A stretch of 64,000 nucleotides of DNA from Mycolicibacterium vulneris (GTDB taxonomy: Bacteria; Actinomycetota; Actinomycetes; Mycobacteriales; Mycobacteriaceae): positions 62,001 to 126,000 of the forward strand of contig NZ_NCXM01000012.1 of assembly GCF_002104765.1 (NCBI RefSeq). The letters are read 5' to 3'. Both the position numbers and the translations under genes were made by a program. Positions 29,237 to 39,031 of the stretch are shown piece by piece (positions within the stretch are counted from its first letter, which is position 1; each line of letters opens with the position of its first letter). The notes under the pieces were generated by a model, which had not been told where the DNA came from, did no database searches, and worked only from the letters and a program-made list of their open reading frames with translations.

Positions 29237-29336
29237 TGGCGATCGCAAGCGCGGCGGAGCCGGGCGCAGCGGGTCGCCACCATCGGCCCGAGTGGCGATC
29301 GCAAGCGCGGTGGAGCCGGGCGCAGCGGGTCGCCAC
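29236..29336. repeat. Tandem pair of 45-base hairpin repeats downstream of birA
   Basis: Two copies (29236-29280 and 29292-29336), offset by 56 bases and differing at one base, each begin GTGGCGA and end TCGCCAC, so each can fold into a hairpin. Both are followed closely by CATCGGCC. The first G is the last base of the birA stop codon. They may act as a transcription terminator or belong to a dispersed palindromic element. A partial match, GATCGCAAGCGC, lies at 6719-6730 after lpqC. Confidence 0.75.
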
Positions 29337-29392
29337 CACCATCGGCCTAGTCAGCCTCGGAATGTCGCGGTGCACAGCTAATGTCGGCGGGC

Positions 29393-29911
29393 ATGGGCTA
29401 CCCGGATAACGTCCTGGCCGCCGGCGAACACGTCATCGTGCATCGCCACCCGCACTGGAAGCGGCTGATCTGGCCGGTGCTCGTCCTCATCCTGGTGACC
29501 GGACTGGCCGCGTTCGGCTCCGGATACCTCAACTCGACGCACTGGGAGCAGCTCGCCAAGAACATCATCTACGGCGTCATCTGGGGGATCTGGCTGGTGA
29601 TCGTGGGCTGGCTGACGCTGTGGCCGTTTTTGAGCTGGCTGACCACCCACTTCGTGGTGACCAACCGGCGGGTGATGTTCCGGCACGGGGTGCTGACCCG
29701 CACCGGCATCGATATCCCGCTGGCCCGGATCAACAGCGTGGAATTCCGCGACCGCATCACCGAGCGCATGTTCCGCACCGGGACGCTGATCATCGAGTCG
29801 GCGTCACAAGATCCGTTGGAGTTCTACGACATCCCGCGGCTGCGCGAGGTGCACGCGCTGCTGTATCACGAAGTCTTCGACACCCTGGGTTCCGAGGAAT
29901 CGCCCAGCTGA
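29393..29911 (+). CDS. Membrane protein with bacterial PH (DUF304) domain, Rv3278c-like
   Basis: The product is 172 residues if started at ATG 29393 (MGYPDNVLAAGE), the length I recall for Rv3278c; an alternative ATG at 29381 adds four residues. Two membrane helices (about 24-44 and 60-86) are followed by a bacterial PH/DUF304 domain (HFVVTNRRVMFRHGVLTRTG, then IPLARINSVEFRDR). Such proteins sit in the cytoplasmic membrane with a cytoplasmic PH-like domain; their role is unknown. The 3' end overlaps the convergent GtrA gene by 46 bases. Confidence 0.82.
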   Translation: MGYPDNVLAAGEHVIVHRHPHWKRLIWPVLVLILVTGLAAFGSGYLNSTHWEQLAKNIIYGVIWGIWLVIVGWLTLWPFLSWLTTHFVVTNRRVMFRHGVLTRTGIDIPLARINSVEFRDRITERMFRTGTLIIESASQDPLEFYDIPRLREVHALLYHEVFDTLGSEESPS

Positions 29912-30525
29912 GTCAGCCGGCTGGCCCGGTTGCGCCAGGCGCGCAGCAGCGTGACGTTGCCGCCCTCGATCTCATCCTCGAAGATTTCGGCGATACCGCC
30001 GGCGGTAAGCGCCGACTCCAGCGCCTTCTCGGGGTCGCGCGCGAACTGATCGGGGAACACCCAGCGCCGAAACGCCCAGAACCGGAACGCCATCTGCAGC
30101 AGGTTGCCGATGATGTAGGCCGAGATGAAGTCGGCTACGTTTTCCGCCGCCAGCGACACCGTCGGCTCGCGCAGCTGCAACACGTAGCTGGAGAACCACA
30201 GCGGTGCCATGGAGAGCAGCACCCCCACGCCGCTGAACGCGAAGAACAGCAGGGCCTCGTGGTGGCGTTCGCGCCCGCCGCGATTGCGGAAGCTCCATTC
30301 CCGGTTCAGCACGTAGGACGCGATGACGGCGACAATGCCGGCGATCACCTTCGCTGTCACCGGTTTGGATTCGAGAATTGTCAGCTTCAGCGTGTAGAAA
30401 ATCGCCGAGTCGATGACGAATGTGGTTCCGCCGACGATGGCGAATTTGATCAGTTCGTGGTGGCGTAGCAAATAGGGCTGCATAACCCTAGGCAGACGCG
30501 CGATCGTGGCTTCGGCGAAGGACAC
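29866..30525 (-). CDS. GtrA family membrane protein (Rv3277-like)
   Basis: The 219-residue protein has the GtrA domain: FAIVGGTTFVIDSAIFYTL at the first membrane helix, then ASYVLNREWSFRN, and two further helices before a YIIGNLLQMAFRFWAFRRWVF segment. GtrA-like proteins are thought to move lipid-linked sugars across the membrane, and a homologue in mycobacteria (Rv3789) takes part in arabinan biosynthesis. Substrate is not known here. The C-terminal ~50 residues are hydrophilic, and the end overlaps the convergent PH-domain gene by 46 bases. It is divergent from purK. Confidence 0.85.
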   Translation of the reverse strand: MSFAEATIARLPRVMQPYLLRHHELIKFAIVGGTTFVIDSAIFYTLKLTILESKPVTAKVIAGIVAVIASYVLNREWSFRNRGGRERHHEALLFFAFSGVGVLLSMAPLWFSSYVLQLREPTVSLAAENVADFISAYIIGNLLQMAFRFWAFRRWVFPDQFARDPEKALESALTAGGIAEIFEDEIEGGNVTLLRAWRNRASRLTQLGDSSEPRVSKTS

Positions 30526-30635
30526 AACACGTCAGTCTACGTATGCACACAAATTCGACGCAAAATGGTACATAACAATTCGGTGTCGGCCCCGGTCAAC
30601 ACGCCTTTGGCGCCGGTTTGTTTCGCCGTGACACC

Positions 30636-31952
30636 ATGATGGCCGTGCCGAGTACACGCCCGCCGGGCGCAGCCCCCGTCGCAGCGCCCCGCGCCGCCCC
30701 CCGCGTCGTCCCCGTCGTCGCAATGGTCGGTGGCGGTCAGCTCGCCCGAATGACCCACCAGGCGGCGATCGCGCTGGGGCAGTCGCTGCGGGTGCTGGCC
30801 ACCGCCGCCGACGAGCCGGCCGCGCTGGTCGCGCCCGACATCGTCATCGGGTCGCACACCGATCTCGACGCCTTGCGCCGGGTGGCCGTGGGCGCCGACG
30901 TGCTGACCTTCGACCACGAACACGTGCCCAACGAACTGCTGGAGAAGCTGGTCGCCGAGGGCGTCAACGTGGCCCCGCCGCCGCAGGCCCTGGTGCACGC
31001 GCAGGACAAGCTCGTCATGCGCCGCCGGCTGGAGGCCCTCGGCATCCCGGTGCCCCGCTACGCGGAGATCCGCAGCGTCGACGAGCTCGACGCCTTCGCG
31101 CGGCGCATCGCCGGGCCCGTGGTGGTCAAGGCGGTCCGCGGCGGTTACGACGGGCGCGGGGTGCGGATGGCGCGCGACCCGTCGCACGCCCGCGAGATCG
31201 CGACCGCCTTCCTGGCCGACGGGGTGCCGCTGATGGCCGAGGAGCAGGTGAACCTGCGCCGCGAGCTGTCGGCCCTGGTGGCGCGGTCGCCGTTCGGTCA
31301 GGGTGCCGCGTGGCCGGTGGTCGAGACCGTGCAACGAGACGGGATCTGCGTGCAGGTGATCGCGCCGGCGCCGGAGCTATCCGGCGAACGGGCCGCCGCC
31401 GCGCAGCAGCTGGCGTTGCGGCTGGCCGCCGAGCTCGGCGTGGTCGGGGTGCTCGCGGTCGAGCTCTTCGAGACGGTCGACGGCGAGCTGCTGGTCAACG
31501 AGCTCGCGATGCGGCCGCACAACTCGGGGCACTGGACCATGGACGGGTCGCGCACCAGTCAATTCGAGCAGCACGTGCGCGCGGTGCTGGACTACCCGCT
31601 CGGCGACACCGACGCCATCGCGCCGGTGACGGTGATGGCCAACGTGCTGGGCGCCCCCGAAGTCCCGGAGATGAGCGTCGACGAGCGGCTGCACCACCTG
31701 TTCGCGCGGATGCCCGACGCCCGCGTCCACCTCTACGGCAAGGAAGAACGTCCCGGCCGCAAGGTCGGGCACATCAACTTCGCCGGCTTCGGGCCGGCCG
31801 ATCGGGAGAACGTGGCGAAGCTACGGGAGCGCGCCGAGCTGGCGGCACACTGGTTGTCACGCGGGCAGTGGACGGACGGATGGGATCCACATGCCGGCGA
31901 CGATCAACAGGGCAGTGCGATCGGAAAAAGCGAGGAGAAGCGGCATAGATGA
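30636..31952 (+). CDS. purK: N5-carboxyaminoimidazole ribonucleotide synthase PurK
   Basis: This 438-residue ATP-grasp enzyme makes N5-CAIR from AIR, bicarbonate and ATP in purine biosynthesis. The N-terminal domain begins [21 protein letters not shown], the ATP-grasp region has [16 protein letters not shown] and [24 protein letters not shown], and it binds metal at the ELAMRPHN segment. ATG 30636 is chosen over the TTG at 30618 as the more usual codon, although neither has a good ribosome binding site. An Ala/Pro-rich leader of about 25 residues precedes the family core. The stop overlaps the purE ATG. Confidence 0.94.
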   Translation: MMAVPSTRPPGAAPVAAPRAAPRVVPVVAMVGGGQLARMTHQAAIALGQSLRVLATAADEPAALVAPDIVIGSHTDLDALRRVAVGADVLTFDHEHVPNELLEKLVAEGVNVAPPPQALVHAQDKLVMRRRLEALGIPVPRYAEIRSVDELDAFARRIAGPVVVKAVRGGYDGRGVRMARDPSHAREIATAFLADGVPLMAEEQVNLRRELSALVARSPFGQGAAWPVVETVQRDGICVQVIAPAPELSGERAAAAQQLALRLAAELGVVGVLAVELFETVDGELLVNELAMRPHNSGHWTMDGSRTSQFEQHVRAVLDYPLGDTDAIAPVTVMANVLGAPEVPEMSVDERLHHLFARMPDARVHLYGKEERPGRKVGHINFAGFGPADRENVAKLRERAELAAHWLSRGQWTDGWDPHAGDDQQGSAIGKSEEKRHR

Positions 31953-32470
31953 CCATGACTGAGCAGCCTCGCGTCGGGGTGATCATGGGCAGCGACAGCG
32001 ACTGGTCGGTGATGGCCGACGCCGCGGCGGCGCTGGCCGAGTTCGATGTGCCGGCCGAGGTCCGGGTCGTCTCCGCGCACCGCACCCCGCAGGTGATGTT
32101 CGACTACGCGCGCGACGCGGCCGGGCGCGGCATCGAGGTGATCATCGCCGGGGCCGGGGGAGCCGCGCACCTGCCCGGGATGGTCGCGTCCGCGACGCCG
32201 CTGCCGGTGATCGGGGTGCCGGTGCCGCTGGCGCGCCTGGACGGTCTGGACTCGCTGCTGTCGATCGTGCAGATGCCCGCCGGCGTCCCGGTGGCGACGG
32301 TCTCCATCGGGGGAGCCCGCAACGCCGGGCTGCTCGCGGTGCGCATCCTCGGGTCGTCGGACCCGGCGTTGCGCGCGCGGATCGTCGAGTTCCAGGAGGA
32401 GCTGGCGCGCAGCGTGCGGGCCAAGGATGAGGCGCTGCAGCAGCGTCAGGGTAAAGTTACCCGCGAGTAG
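31949..32470 (+). CDS. purE: N5-CAIR mutase PurE
   Basis: The 173-residue class I PurE converts N5-CAIR to CAIR, the step after PurK. It has [28 protein letters not shown] with the catalytic histidine, [14 protein letters not shown], and the [10 protein letters not shown] segment. Its ATG overlaps the purK stop by four bases, so the two enzymes are translationally coupled, which suits their unstable shared intermediate. It corresponds to Rv3275c and is followed by fadE25. Confidence 0.96.
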   Translation: MTMTEQPRVGVIMGSDSDWSVMADAAAALAEFDVPAEVRVVSAHRTPQVMFDYARDAAGRGIEVIIAGAGGAAHLPGMVASATPLPVIGVPVPLARLDGLDSLLSIVQMPAGVPVATVSIGGARNAGLLAVRILGSSDPALRARIVEFQEELARSVRAKDEALQQRQGKVTRE

Positions 32471-32485
32471 TAAGAGGAGGCCGAG

Positions 32486-33655
32486 ATGGCTGGATGGGCC
32501 GGAAACCCCGACTTCGATCTGTTCCAACTGCCCGAAGAGCACCAGGAGTTGCGCGCCGCGATCCGTGCGCTGGCGGAGAAGGAGATCGCTCCGCACGCCG
32601 CAGACGTGGACGAGAACTCCCGCTTCCCCGAGGAGGCGCTGGAGGCGCTGAACTCGTCGGGGTTCAACGCCGTGCACGTGCCCGAGGAGTACGGCGGGCA
32701 GGGCGCAGACTCGGTGGCGGCGTGCATTGTGATCGAGGAGGTGGCCCGCGTCGACACCTCGGCATCGCTGATTCCCGCGGTGAACAAGCTGGGCACGATG
32801 GGGCTGATCCTGCGCGGCTCCGACGAGCTGAAGAAGCAGGTGCTGCCGTCGATCGCGGACGGCACGGCGATGGCGTCCTACGCGCTGAGCGAGCGCGAGG
32901 CCGGCAGCGACGCGGCCTCCATGCGGACCCGGGCGAAGGCAGACGGGGACGACTGGATCCTCAACGGCGCCAAGTGCTGGATCACCAACGGCGGCAAGTC
33001 GAGCTGGTACACGGTGATGGCCGTGACGGATCCGGACATGGGCTCAGGCGGCATCTCGTCGTTCATGGTGCACAAGGACGACGAGGGCTTCACCGTGGGG
33101 CCCAAGGAGCGCAAGCTCGGCATCAAGGGCTCGCCGACCACCGAGCTCTACTTCGAGAACTGCCGCATCCCGGGCGACCGGATCATCGGCGACCCCGGCA
33201 CCGGATTCAAGACCGCGCTGGCGACCCTGGACCACACCAGGCCCACCATCGGCGCCCAGGCCGTCGGCATCGCGCAGGGCGCGTTGGACGCGGCCATCGC
33301 ATACACCAAGGACCGCAAGCAGTTCGGCCGTCCGGTCAGCGACAACCAGGGCGTGCAGTTCATGCTCGCCGACATGGCCATGAAGGTCGAGTCCGCCCGG
33401 CTGATGGTGTACCACGCCGCCGCCCGCGCCGAGCGCGGCGAATCCCACCTTGGCTTTATCTCCGCGGCATCCAAATGCCTGGCCTCCGACGTTGCGATGG
33501 AAGTGACCACCGACGCGGTGCAGCTCTTCGGCGGCGCCGGCTACACCGTCGACTTCCCGGTCGAGCGGATGATGCGCGACGCCAAGATCACTCAGATCTA
33601 CGAGGGCACCAATCAGATTCAGCGCGTGGTGATGTCGCGGGCACTGCTGCGCTGA
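32486..33655 (+). CDS. fadE25: Acyl-CoA dehydrogenase FadE25
   Basis: The 389-residue acyl-CoA dehydrogenase carries the two family signatures: YALSEREAGSDAASMRTRA with the FAD contact, and the C-terminal QLFGGAGYTVDFPVERMMRDAK. The catalytic base is Glu373 in IYEGTNQIQR. It begins MAGWAGNPDFDLFQLPEEHQ, with a strong AAGAGGAGG site before the ATG. It corresponds to Rv3274c. It likely oxidises an acyl-CoA in fatty acid or branched-chain degradation, but the substrate cannot be read from the sequence. It lies 15 bases after purE and ends the region syntenic with M. tuberculosis on this side. Confidence 0.93.
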   Translation: MAGWAGNPDFDLFQLPEEHQELRAAIRALAEKEIAPHAADVDENSRFPEEALEALNSSGFNAVHVPEEYGGQGADSVAACIVIEEVARVDTSASLIPAVNKLGTMGLILRGSDELKKQVLPSIADGTAMASYALSEREAGSDAASMRTRAKADGDDWILNGAKCWITNGGKSSWYTVMAVTDPDMGSGGISSFMVHKDDEGFTVGPKERKLGIKGSPTTELYFENCRIPGDRIIGDPGTGFKTALATLDHTRPTIGAQAVGIAQGALDAAIAYTKDRKQFGRPVSDNQGVQFMLADMAMKVESARLMVYHAAARAERGESHLGFISAASKCLASDVAMEVTTDAVQLFGGAGYTVDFPVERMMRDAKITQIYEGTNQIQRVVMSRALLR

Positions 33656-33855
33656 TCCTTTTTCCGGCGATGCTGTTGCGAAAAGCCGAGTCGCACCGCT
33701 TAGGATCTGCACTCGGTGGGTGAAGTCCACACCGACGGTCGGTAAACAGCCACCGACTCACGTCCGACCACTGTCACAGGTCGAAGGGCTTTTCGCGGCA
33801 AGGGGGTCTCGGTGCACAGCGCGACTTCTCCTGCCCGTTCACAGATGGCCGGGAA

Positions 33856-35046
33856 TTGATAACGACGCCCGCTCCAGTCACCCCCGCAAGTTGGCAGTCA
33901 TTGTCGTTGCTGTTGGTCGAGGACGACCGCGCCGACGCGGTGCTGGTAGAAGATCTGATCACCGACGCGGTCACCGACATCCGGGTGGTGTGGGCGAAGT
34001 CGATGGCGCACGCCGAACGCGAGCTGGAGTCCGCCCGGCCCGACTGCGTGCTGCTGGACCTGCACCTGCCCGACGCCAGCGGGATCGACGCACTGAACCG
34101 CATCGCCAACCTCGACGCAACCGTGCCCATCGTGGTTCTGACCGGACTGAACGACGAGTACTTCGGGGCGTCGGCGGTGGCCGCCGGTGCCCAGGACTAT
34201 CTGGTCAAGGGCCGGGTCGAGCCGGAAATGCTGCGCCGCGCGCTGCTGTACGCCATCGAACGCAAGCGCGCCGAGCTCATCGCCGCCGACCTGCACGCCA
34301 CCCAGCTGCGGGCCCGGGAGAACGCGCTGCTGGAACGCGGGCTGCTGCCCTCGCCGCTGCTGCTGGACAACCCGGGCGTCGACATCGTCGCCAGGTACCG
34401 GCCGACCCGCGAAGACGCGCTGCTGTGCGGTGACTTCTACGACGTCGTCCAGACGCCCGACCGGATCGTGCACGTCCTGATCGGCGATGTCGCCGGGCAC
34501 GGCCCGCACGAGGCCGCACTGGGTGCGGCGTTGCGGATTGCGTTCCGCGCGTTCACTTTTGCCGGTGTGCACGGCGTCGAACTGATGCGGCAGCTCGAAC
34601 GGGTCCTGTATTCGGAACGAACCGACACCGGGATCTTCGCGACCGTGCTCAGCCTGGAGATCTCGCCCGACAGCCCGCGCGTCGGCGTCATCCGCGCCGG
34701 CCACCCGCCGATGTTGGTGCAGGCCGGCGGGACCGTGGAGTGGCTCGAGCCGGCGGGCGGCCCGGCACTGGGCCTGCACGCCGGCGACTGGCCGTCCGAA
34801 GAGCTCGAGCTGCCCGCCGGGCACGCCCTGCTGTTGCTGACCGACGGACTCTTCGAGGGCTATTCGGGCGAGGGCACGCAACGCCTGGGCGAGGACGGCC
34901 TGCTTGCCCTGGCCCGCGCGCACGCGGATCAGCCCGGCCCCGCCTTCGTCGACGCGCTGATCAACGGCGCCCAGGAACTCGCCCAGCCCCGCGGCGGGCT
35001 GACCGATGACATCGCAGTCCTGCGCGTCGAGAGGATTACCACGTGA
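33856..35046 (+). CDS. Response regulator fused to PP2C/SpoIIE-type phosphatase
   Basis: The 396-residue protein joins an N-terminal receiver domain (residues 14-135; SLLLVEDDRADAVL, phosphoacceptor Asp68 in CVLLDLHLP, ending LVKGRVEPEML) through a helical linker to a SpoIIE/RsbU-type PP2C phosphatase. The phosphatase metal sites show in CGDFYDVV, IGDVAGHGPHEA and LTDDIAVLRV. Such proteins dephosphorylate STAS anti-anti-sigma factors on a phospho-signal. TTG 33856 is the only start near the receiver domain and has no clear ribosome binding site, so the start is uncertain. The stop overlaps the next gene by four bases. Nothing equivalent occurs at this position in M. tuberculosis. Confidence 0.88.
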   Translation: MITTPAPVTPASWQSLSLLLVEDDRADAVLVEDLITDAVTDIRVVWAKSMAHAERELESARPDCVLLDLHLPDASGIDALNRIANLDATVPIVVLTGLNDEYFGASAVAAGAQDYLVKGRVEPEMLRRALLYAIERKRAELIAADLHATQLRARENALLERGLLPSPLLLDNPGVDIVARYRPTREDALLCGDFYDVVQTPDRIVHVLIGDVAGHGPHEAALGAALRIAFRAFTFAGVHGVELMRQLERVLYSERTDTGIFATVLSLEISPDSPRVGVIRAGHPPMLVQAGGTVEWLEPAGGPALGLHAGDWPSEELELPAGHALLLLTDGLFEGYSGEGTQRLGEDGLLALARAHADQPGPAFVDALINGAQELAQPRGGLTDDIAVLRVERITT

Positions 35047-36644
35047 TCCCATCGCTTCCACTTCGGCTCACGGAGCTCACCGTGCGGGGATGGCTGGCGT
35101 TGGTGCTGTGGGTCATGGGCGCCACCGTGCTCGTCGGGGCGTTGGTAGGCGCCGTGCTGCTGCATCGCACCGACGAGGTGTCGTGGCAGATGGCCCAGAA
35201 CATTCAGCCGGCGCGCGTCGCCGCGGCGCGCCTGCAGGCGGCGCTGCGCGACCAGGAGACGGGCATGCGCGGCTACCTGATCTCCGCCGACCGCCAGTTC
35301 CTCGCGCCGTATTACGACGGGCAGCGCGCCGAACAGGCTGCGGCCGACGAGATTCGGCATCTGGTGGGCGGGCGCACGGAGCTGATCGCCGACCTGGACG
35401 CGGTAGAAAGCGCCGCCGCCGACTGGCGGACAAACTATGCCGATCCCCTGATCGCCAACGTGGCTCCAAAGACGCCGAGCTACATCAGCCCCGGCACGGC
35501 CGACATGGGCAAGAGCAAATTCGACCATCTCCGTGAGCTTTTCGATACGCAGAACACGCACCTGACGGCGGCCAGGGCGGCCGCCGTCGACGAGCTCAAC
35601 GAGATCAACGGCTGGCGCGACTGGGTGCTGGGCGCCACGGTGCTCATCGTGATCGGAACCGCCCTGCTGCTGGGGCTGCTCAGTCGCGCCGCGATCACCC
35701 GGCCGATCGCGGCGCTGGCCGCGGCCTGCCGGCGCATCACCCAGGGCAACTTCGAGGAGACGATCTCACCTCCGCGGCGGCCCAAGGACATTCGCAACAT
35801 GGCCATCGACGTGGAGAACATGCGCAAGCGCATCGTCGACGAACTCGCGGTGTCGCAGTCGGCGCAGGCGCAACTGGACGAACAGGCCGCTGAATTACGC
35901 CGATCCAACACCGAACTCGAGCAATTCGCCTACGTCGCATCGCACGATCTGCAGGAACCGCTGCGCAAGGTCGCGTCTTTCTGTCAGCTGCTGGAAAAGC
36001 GCTACGGCGACCAGCTCGACGAGCGCGGCATCGAATACATCGGATTCGCGGTCGACGGCGCCAAGCGGATGCAGGCGCTGATCAACGACTTGCTCACCTT
36101 CTCGCGCGTCGGCCGGCTGGGCACCACGGAAACCGAGGTGCAGCTCGACGCGACGCTCGACGCCGGCCTGTCGAATCTGGCCACCGCGATCGAGGAAACC
36201 GACGCCGAGATCGTCCGCCCCGCGCAGCCGTTGCCGCAGATCGTCGGGGATCCGACGCTGCTGACGATGCTGTGGCAGAACCTGATCGGCAACGCAATCA
36301 AGTTCCGACACAAGGATCGTCGGCCCCGCGTGGTCATCGAATGCGCGCCCGGCACCGACGCTCATGACGGCGAATGGTTGCTGAGCGTGGCCGACAACGG
36401 CATCGGCATCCCGGAGGAATTTACCGACAAGGTCTTCGTGATCTTCCAGCGGCTACACGGCCGCGACGTGTACGCCGGCACCGGAGTCGGGCTGGCACTG
36501 GTCAAGAAAATCATCGAGCACCACGGCGGTACCGTCCGGATCGACACGTCCTATACCGATGGGACCCGATTCGAATTCACCCTGCCCGGCCTCAGACCCG
36601 TCGACGGAGCAGACTCGGTCGCTTTGGAAGGAGCGCATCAGTGA
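35043..36644 (+). CDS. CHASE3-HAMP sensor histidine kinase
   Basis: The 533-residue membrane kinase has an N-terminal membrane helix (about residues 15-42), a CHASE3-type extracellular sensor (about 45-180; RDQETGMRGYLISADRQFL is characteristic), a second helix (about 194-218), a HAMP segment, a helical linker, and HisKA with the phospho-acceptor His301 in ASHDLQEPLRKV. A HATPase domain follows with N-box LIGNAIKFRH, G1 box SVADNGIGI and G2 box GTGVGLALVKK. This HisKA type resembles phytochrome-like kinases that pair with stand-alone receivers. It overlaps the genes before and after by four bases each (GTGA), forming a tight three-gene signalling operon. The signal is unknown. Confidence 0.92.
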   Translation: MIPSLPLRLTELTVRGWLALVLWVMGATVLVGALVGAVLLHRTDEVSWQMAQNIQPARVAAARLQAALRDQETGMRGYLISADRQFLAPYYDGQRAEQAAADEIRHLVGGRTELIADLDAVESAAADWRTNYADPLIANVAPKTPSYISPGTADMGKSKFDHLRELFDTQNTHLTAARAAAVDELNEINGWRDWVLGATVLIVIGTALLLGLLSRAAITRPIAALAAACRRITQGNFEETISPPRRPKDIRNMAIDVENMRKRIVDELAVSQSAQAQLDEQAAELRRSNTELEQFAYVASHDLQEPLRKVASFCQLLEKRYGDQLDERGIEYIGFAVDGAKRMQALINDLLTFSRVGRLGTTETEVQLDATLDAGLSNLATAIEETDAEIVRPAQPLPQIVGDPTLLTMLWQNLIGNAIKFRHKDRRPRVVIECAPGTDAHDGEWLLSVADNGIGIPEEFTDKVFVIFQRLHGRDVYAGTGVGLALVKKIIEHHGGTVRIDTSYTDGTRFEFTLPGLRPVDGADSVALEGAHQ

Positions 36645-37090
36645 CGACAACAGAAGGCAGAGCAATCGACATCCTGCTCGTCGAGGATGACCCGGGCGAC
36701 GAGCTCATCACCCGAGAAGCGTTCGAGCACAATAAGTTCAAGAACAGGCTCCATGTCGCGCACGACGGAGAGGAAGGCCTCGACTACCTCTACCGCCGGG
36801 GCAAGTTCGCCGACGCGCCGCGGCCCGACCTCATCCTGCTCGACCTGAACCTGCCCAAATACGACGGCCGCCAGCTGCTGGAGAAGGTCAAGTCTGACCC
36901 CGACCTGGCCCGCATCCCCGTCGTGGTGCTCACCACTTCCTCGGCGGAGGAAGACATCCTCAAGAGTTACAAGCTGCACGCGAATGCCTACGTCACCAAA
37001 CCCGTTGACCTGGACCAGTTCATGAAGGCCGTCCGGCAGATCGACGAGTTCTTCGTCCAGGTGGTGCGGCTGCCGGGCTCCAGGGCCTAG
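36641..37090 (+). CDS. Single-domain response regulator (Rcp1-like)
   Basis: This 149-residue stand-alone receiver domain starts at GTG 36641, overlapping the kinase stop codon. Key residues are the acidic pair in LLVEDDPGDELI, Asp68 in LILLDLNLPKYDG, the threonine in VVVLTTSSAEEDI, and the lysine in AYVTKPVDLDQF. It has no output domain. The DPGDELI and LPKYDG patterns resemble receivers that partner phytochrome-type kinases in cyanobacteria. It probably relays phosphate from the adjacent kinase, possibly to or in competition with the receiver-PP2C protein two genes upstream. It ends 15 bases from the convergent pstA. Confidence 0.92.
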   Translation: MTTTEGRAIDILLVEDDPGDELITREAFEHNKFKNRLHVAHDGEEGLDYLYRRGKFADAPRPDLILLDLNLPKYDGRQLLEKVKSDPDLARIPVVVLTTSSAEEDILKSYKLHANAYVTKPVDLDQFMKAVRQIDEFFVQVVRLPGSRA

Positions 37091-37105
37091 CTGCGCGCGA
37101 ACCGG

Positions 37106-37963
37106 CTACCCCGACTCGGAGTGCCGCCGCGCGAACCAGGTGATCACCCGACCGAGGACGATCAACAGGAACACGAACACGATCAGCAGGAACGCGGCGT
37201 CATAAGACAGGTCGCGAGCCGTCTTCGACGGCAGGTTGTAGAACGTCCAGATCGGGTAGGTCAGGTACCCGACCGGTGAGCCGGTGAGCTTTCCAGTCGG
37301 GGCGGAGTTCGACCAGCCCGCCGTGTACAGCATCGGCGCCGTTTCGCCGACCGCCAGCGCCAGCGCGATCAGCAGACCGGTGACGATTCCCGGGATTGCC
37401 GACTTGAGCACGATTTTGCGCAGAGTCCAACCGAGCGGCAGCCCGAGTGCCTCCGCGCCCTCCCGATAAGAGGTCGGCACCTGAGCAAGCGCCGACTCGG
37501 TGGCCTTGGCGATGTAGGGAATGCTCATGGCCGAAAGGGTCAACACCCCCGCCGCGAGGGAAAACCCCCAGTGGAACGTCACGACAAGTGCCAGATAGCC
37601 GACGTAGCCGAGCACGATGGATGGGATGCCGGACAGCACCTCGTAGGCGCCGCGCAGAATGGATCGCGTTCTGCCGCTGGCGAATTCGGACAGATAGATC
37701 CCGGTCAACACGCTTATGGAACCCCCCACCAGCAGGACCCCGATCCCGACGACCGCGGTGCCGATGATGGCGTTGTGCAGGCCACCGCCGTTGCCGCGGG
37801 TGTCGTCGGTCAGCACAGACCATTTGAACACCGGCAGCGCACGAGCGACGACCTCGAACAACATCCACAGTGTCGGCACAACCACCACCGCCAAGCAGCA
37901 CACGCAGGCGGCCCAGAACAGCGTGTTGACGACCTTGCGCCGTGTTGCGCTCACTTCAGACAC
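37106..37963 (-). CDS. pstA: Phosphate ABC transporter permease PstA
   Basis: The 285-residue protein is the second membrane subunit of the high-affinity phosphate importer. It has six expected membrane helices, including [19 protein letters not shown] near the N terminus, and the cytoplasmic EAA loop ([20 protein letters not shown]) that contacts PstB. Gene order pstB-pstS-pstS-pstC-pstA resembles M. tuberculosis Rv0933-Rv0936, making it the pstA2 counterpart. It overlaps pstC by eight bases and is the last gene of the operon. Confidence 0.93.
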   Translation of the reverse strand: MSEVSATRRKVVNTLFWAACVCCLAVVVVPTLWMLFEVVARALPVFKWSVLTDDTRGNGGGLHNAIIGTAVVGIGVLLVGGSISVLTGIYLSEFASGRTRSILRGAYEVLSGIPSIVLGYVGYLALVVTFHWGFSLAAGVLTLSAMSIPYIAKATESALAQVPTSYREGAEALGLPLGWTLRKIVLKSAIPGIVTGLLIALALAVGETAPMLYTAGWSNSAPTGKLTGSPVGYLTYPIWTFYNLPSKTARDLSYDAAFLLIVFVFLLIVLGRVITWFARRHSESG

Positions 37964-39026
37964 CTCGTCCCACCGGTAGTGCGGTACCCGACACCCGGCG
38001 CACCATCGCGCGGGCAGCCACGTTGGTCAGCAAGGTGATCACCATCAGCACCAGGGAGACCTCGGCGAGGGTCTTTACCGCGAAGCCGGTGAAATCGGTC
38101 ATCGCCGAATCCAGTTGCGACACCACAGTGGCCGCGATGGTGGTCATCGTCGCGTAGATGTTGGCGGGCATCGAACCCAACACCGCACCCGACACCATGG
38201 CCACGGCCATCGTCTCTCCCAGCGCGCGGCCGAGCCCGAGCACCACGGCGCCGACGACGCCGCTGGACACCCACGGCAGGGTGACCCGTCGCGCACACTC
38301 CCAGTCGGTCATCCCCAGCGCGATCGCACCCTCGCGGGGCAGCACCGGTACCTGCCGGATCAGGTCCCGGGTGGTGCTGGCGATGATGGGAATGATCATC
38401 ACCGCCAGCACCAGGCCGGAGACCAGCATGCCTTCCCCGTTACCGGGGTCGCCGCGCAAGTAGTCCAGCACCGGCACGTCGGGAGCATTGCGGGCGATCA
38501 TCGGAGCGACGTAGTGTGCGACGAACGGCCCGAACGTCATTGCGCCCCACAGGCCGACGATGACACTGGGGATGCCGGCGAGCAATTCGAGCACCATCCC
38601 AATGGCCGACGCGACGCGTCTCGGCAACTTCTCCGCAATCACCAACGCCGCACCGATTGACACCGGCACCGCGATGGCCAGGGCGATCGCGGAGGTCGCC
38701 AGGGTCCCGACGATCAGCGGCAGCGCCCCGTAATACGCACCAACCGGATGTTGGACGCCGTGGGTGACGACGGCGTCACCGTAGGTGTTGCCCGGGTTCC
38801 AATCGGTGGCGGTGAAGAAGTGCAGCCCGTTGACCCTGATCGCGGGCAGCGCCTCGAGAAGCAGCGTGGTCAGCACGAATACGAGTGCCAGCAGCGGAAC
38901 TACCGCACCTGCCGCGCCTACCCAGCGGACGGCGAGGCTCGCGCGACTCACGCCACGGATCCGGTCCAACGCGCGCCGCGCTGAGGTCACGCCCTGCCGC
39001 GCCTGCTGTGTGGTGGTGTCGATCAC
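37956..39026 (-). CDS. pstC: Phosphate ABC transporter permease PstC
   Basis: The 356-residue permease has an unusually long, polar N terminus, then six membrane helices (first about [20 protein letters not shown]) and the EAA loop [20 protein letters not shown] periplasmic stretch, [19 protein letters not shown], is typical of PstC. It forms the transport channel with PstA. It starts at a GTG five bases after the stop of the first pstS1-type gene, so these genes are co-transcribed. It matches pstC1 (Rv0935) by order. Confidence 0.93.
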   Translation of the reverse strand: MIDTTTQQARQGVTSARRALDRIRGVSRASLAVRWVGAAGAVVPLLALVFVLTTLLLEALPAIRVNGLHFFTATDWNPGNTYGDAVVTHGVQHPVGAYYGALPLIVGTLATSAIALAIAVPVSIGAALVIAEKLPRRVASAIGMVLELLAGIPSVIVGLWGAMTFGPFVAHYVAPMIARNAPDVPVLDYLRGDPGNGEGMLVSGLVLAVMIIPIIASTTRDLIRQVPVLPREGAIALGMTDWECARRVTLPWVSSGVVGAVVLGLGRALGETMAVAMVSGAVLGSMPANIYATMTTIAATVVSQLDSAMTDFTGFAVKTLAEVSLVLMVITLLTNVAARAMVRRVSGTALPVGRGV

Positions 39027-39031
39027 CTTTC

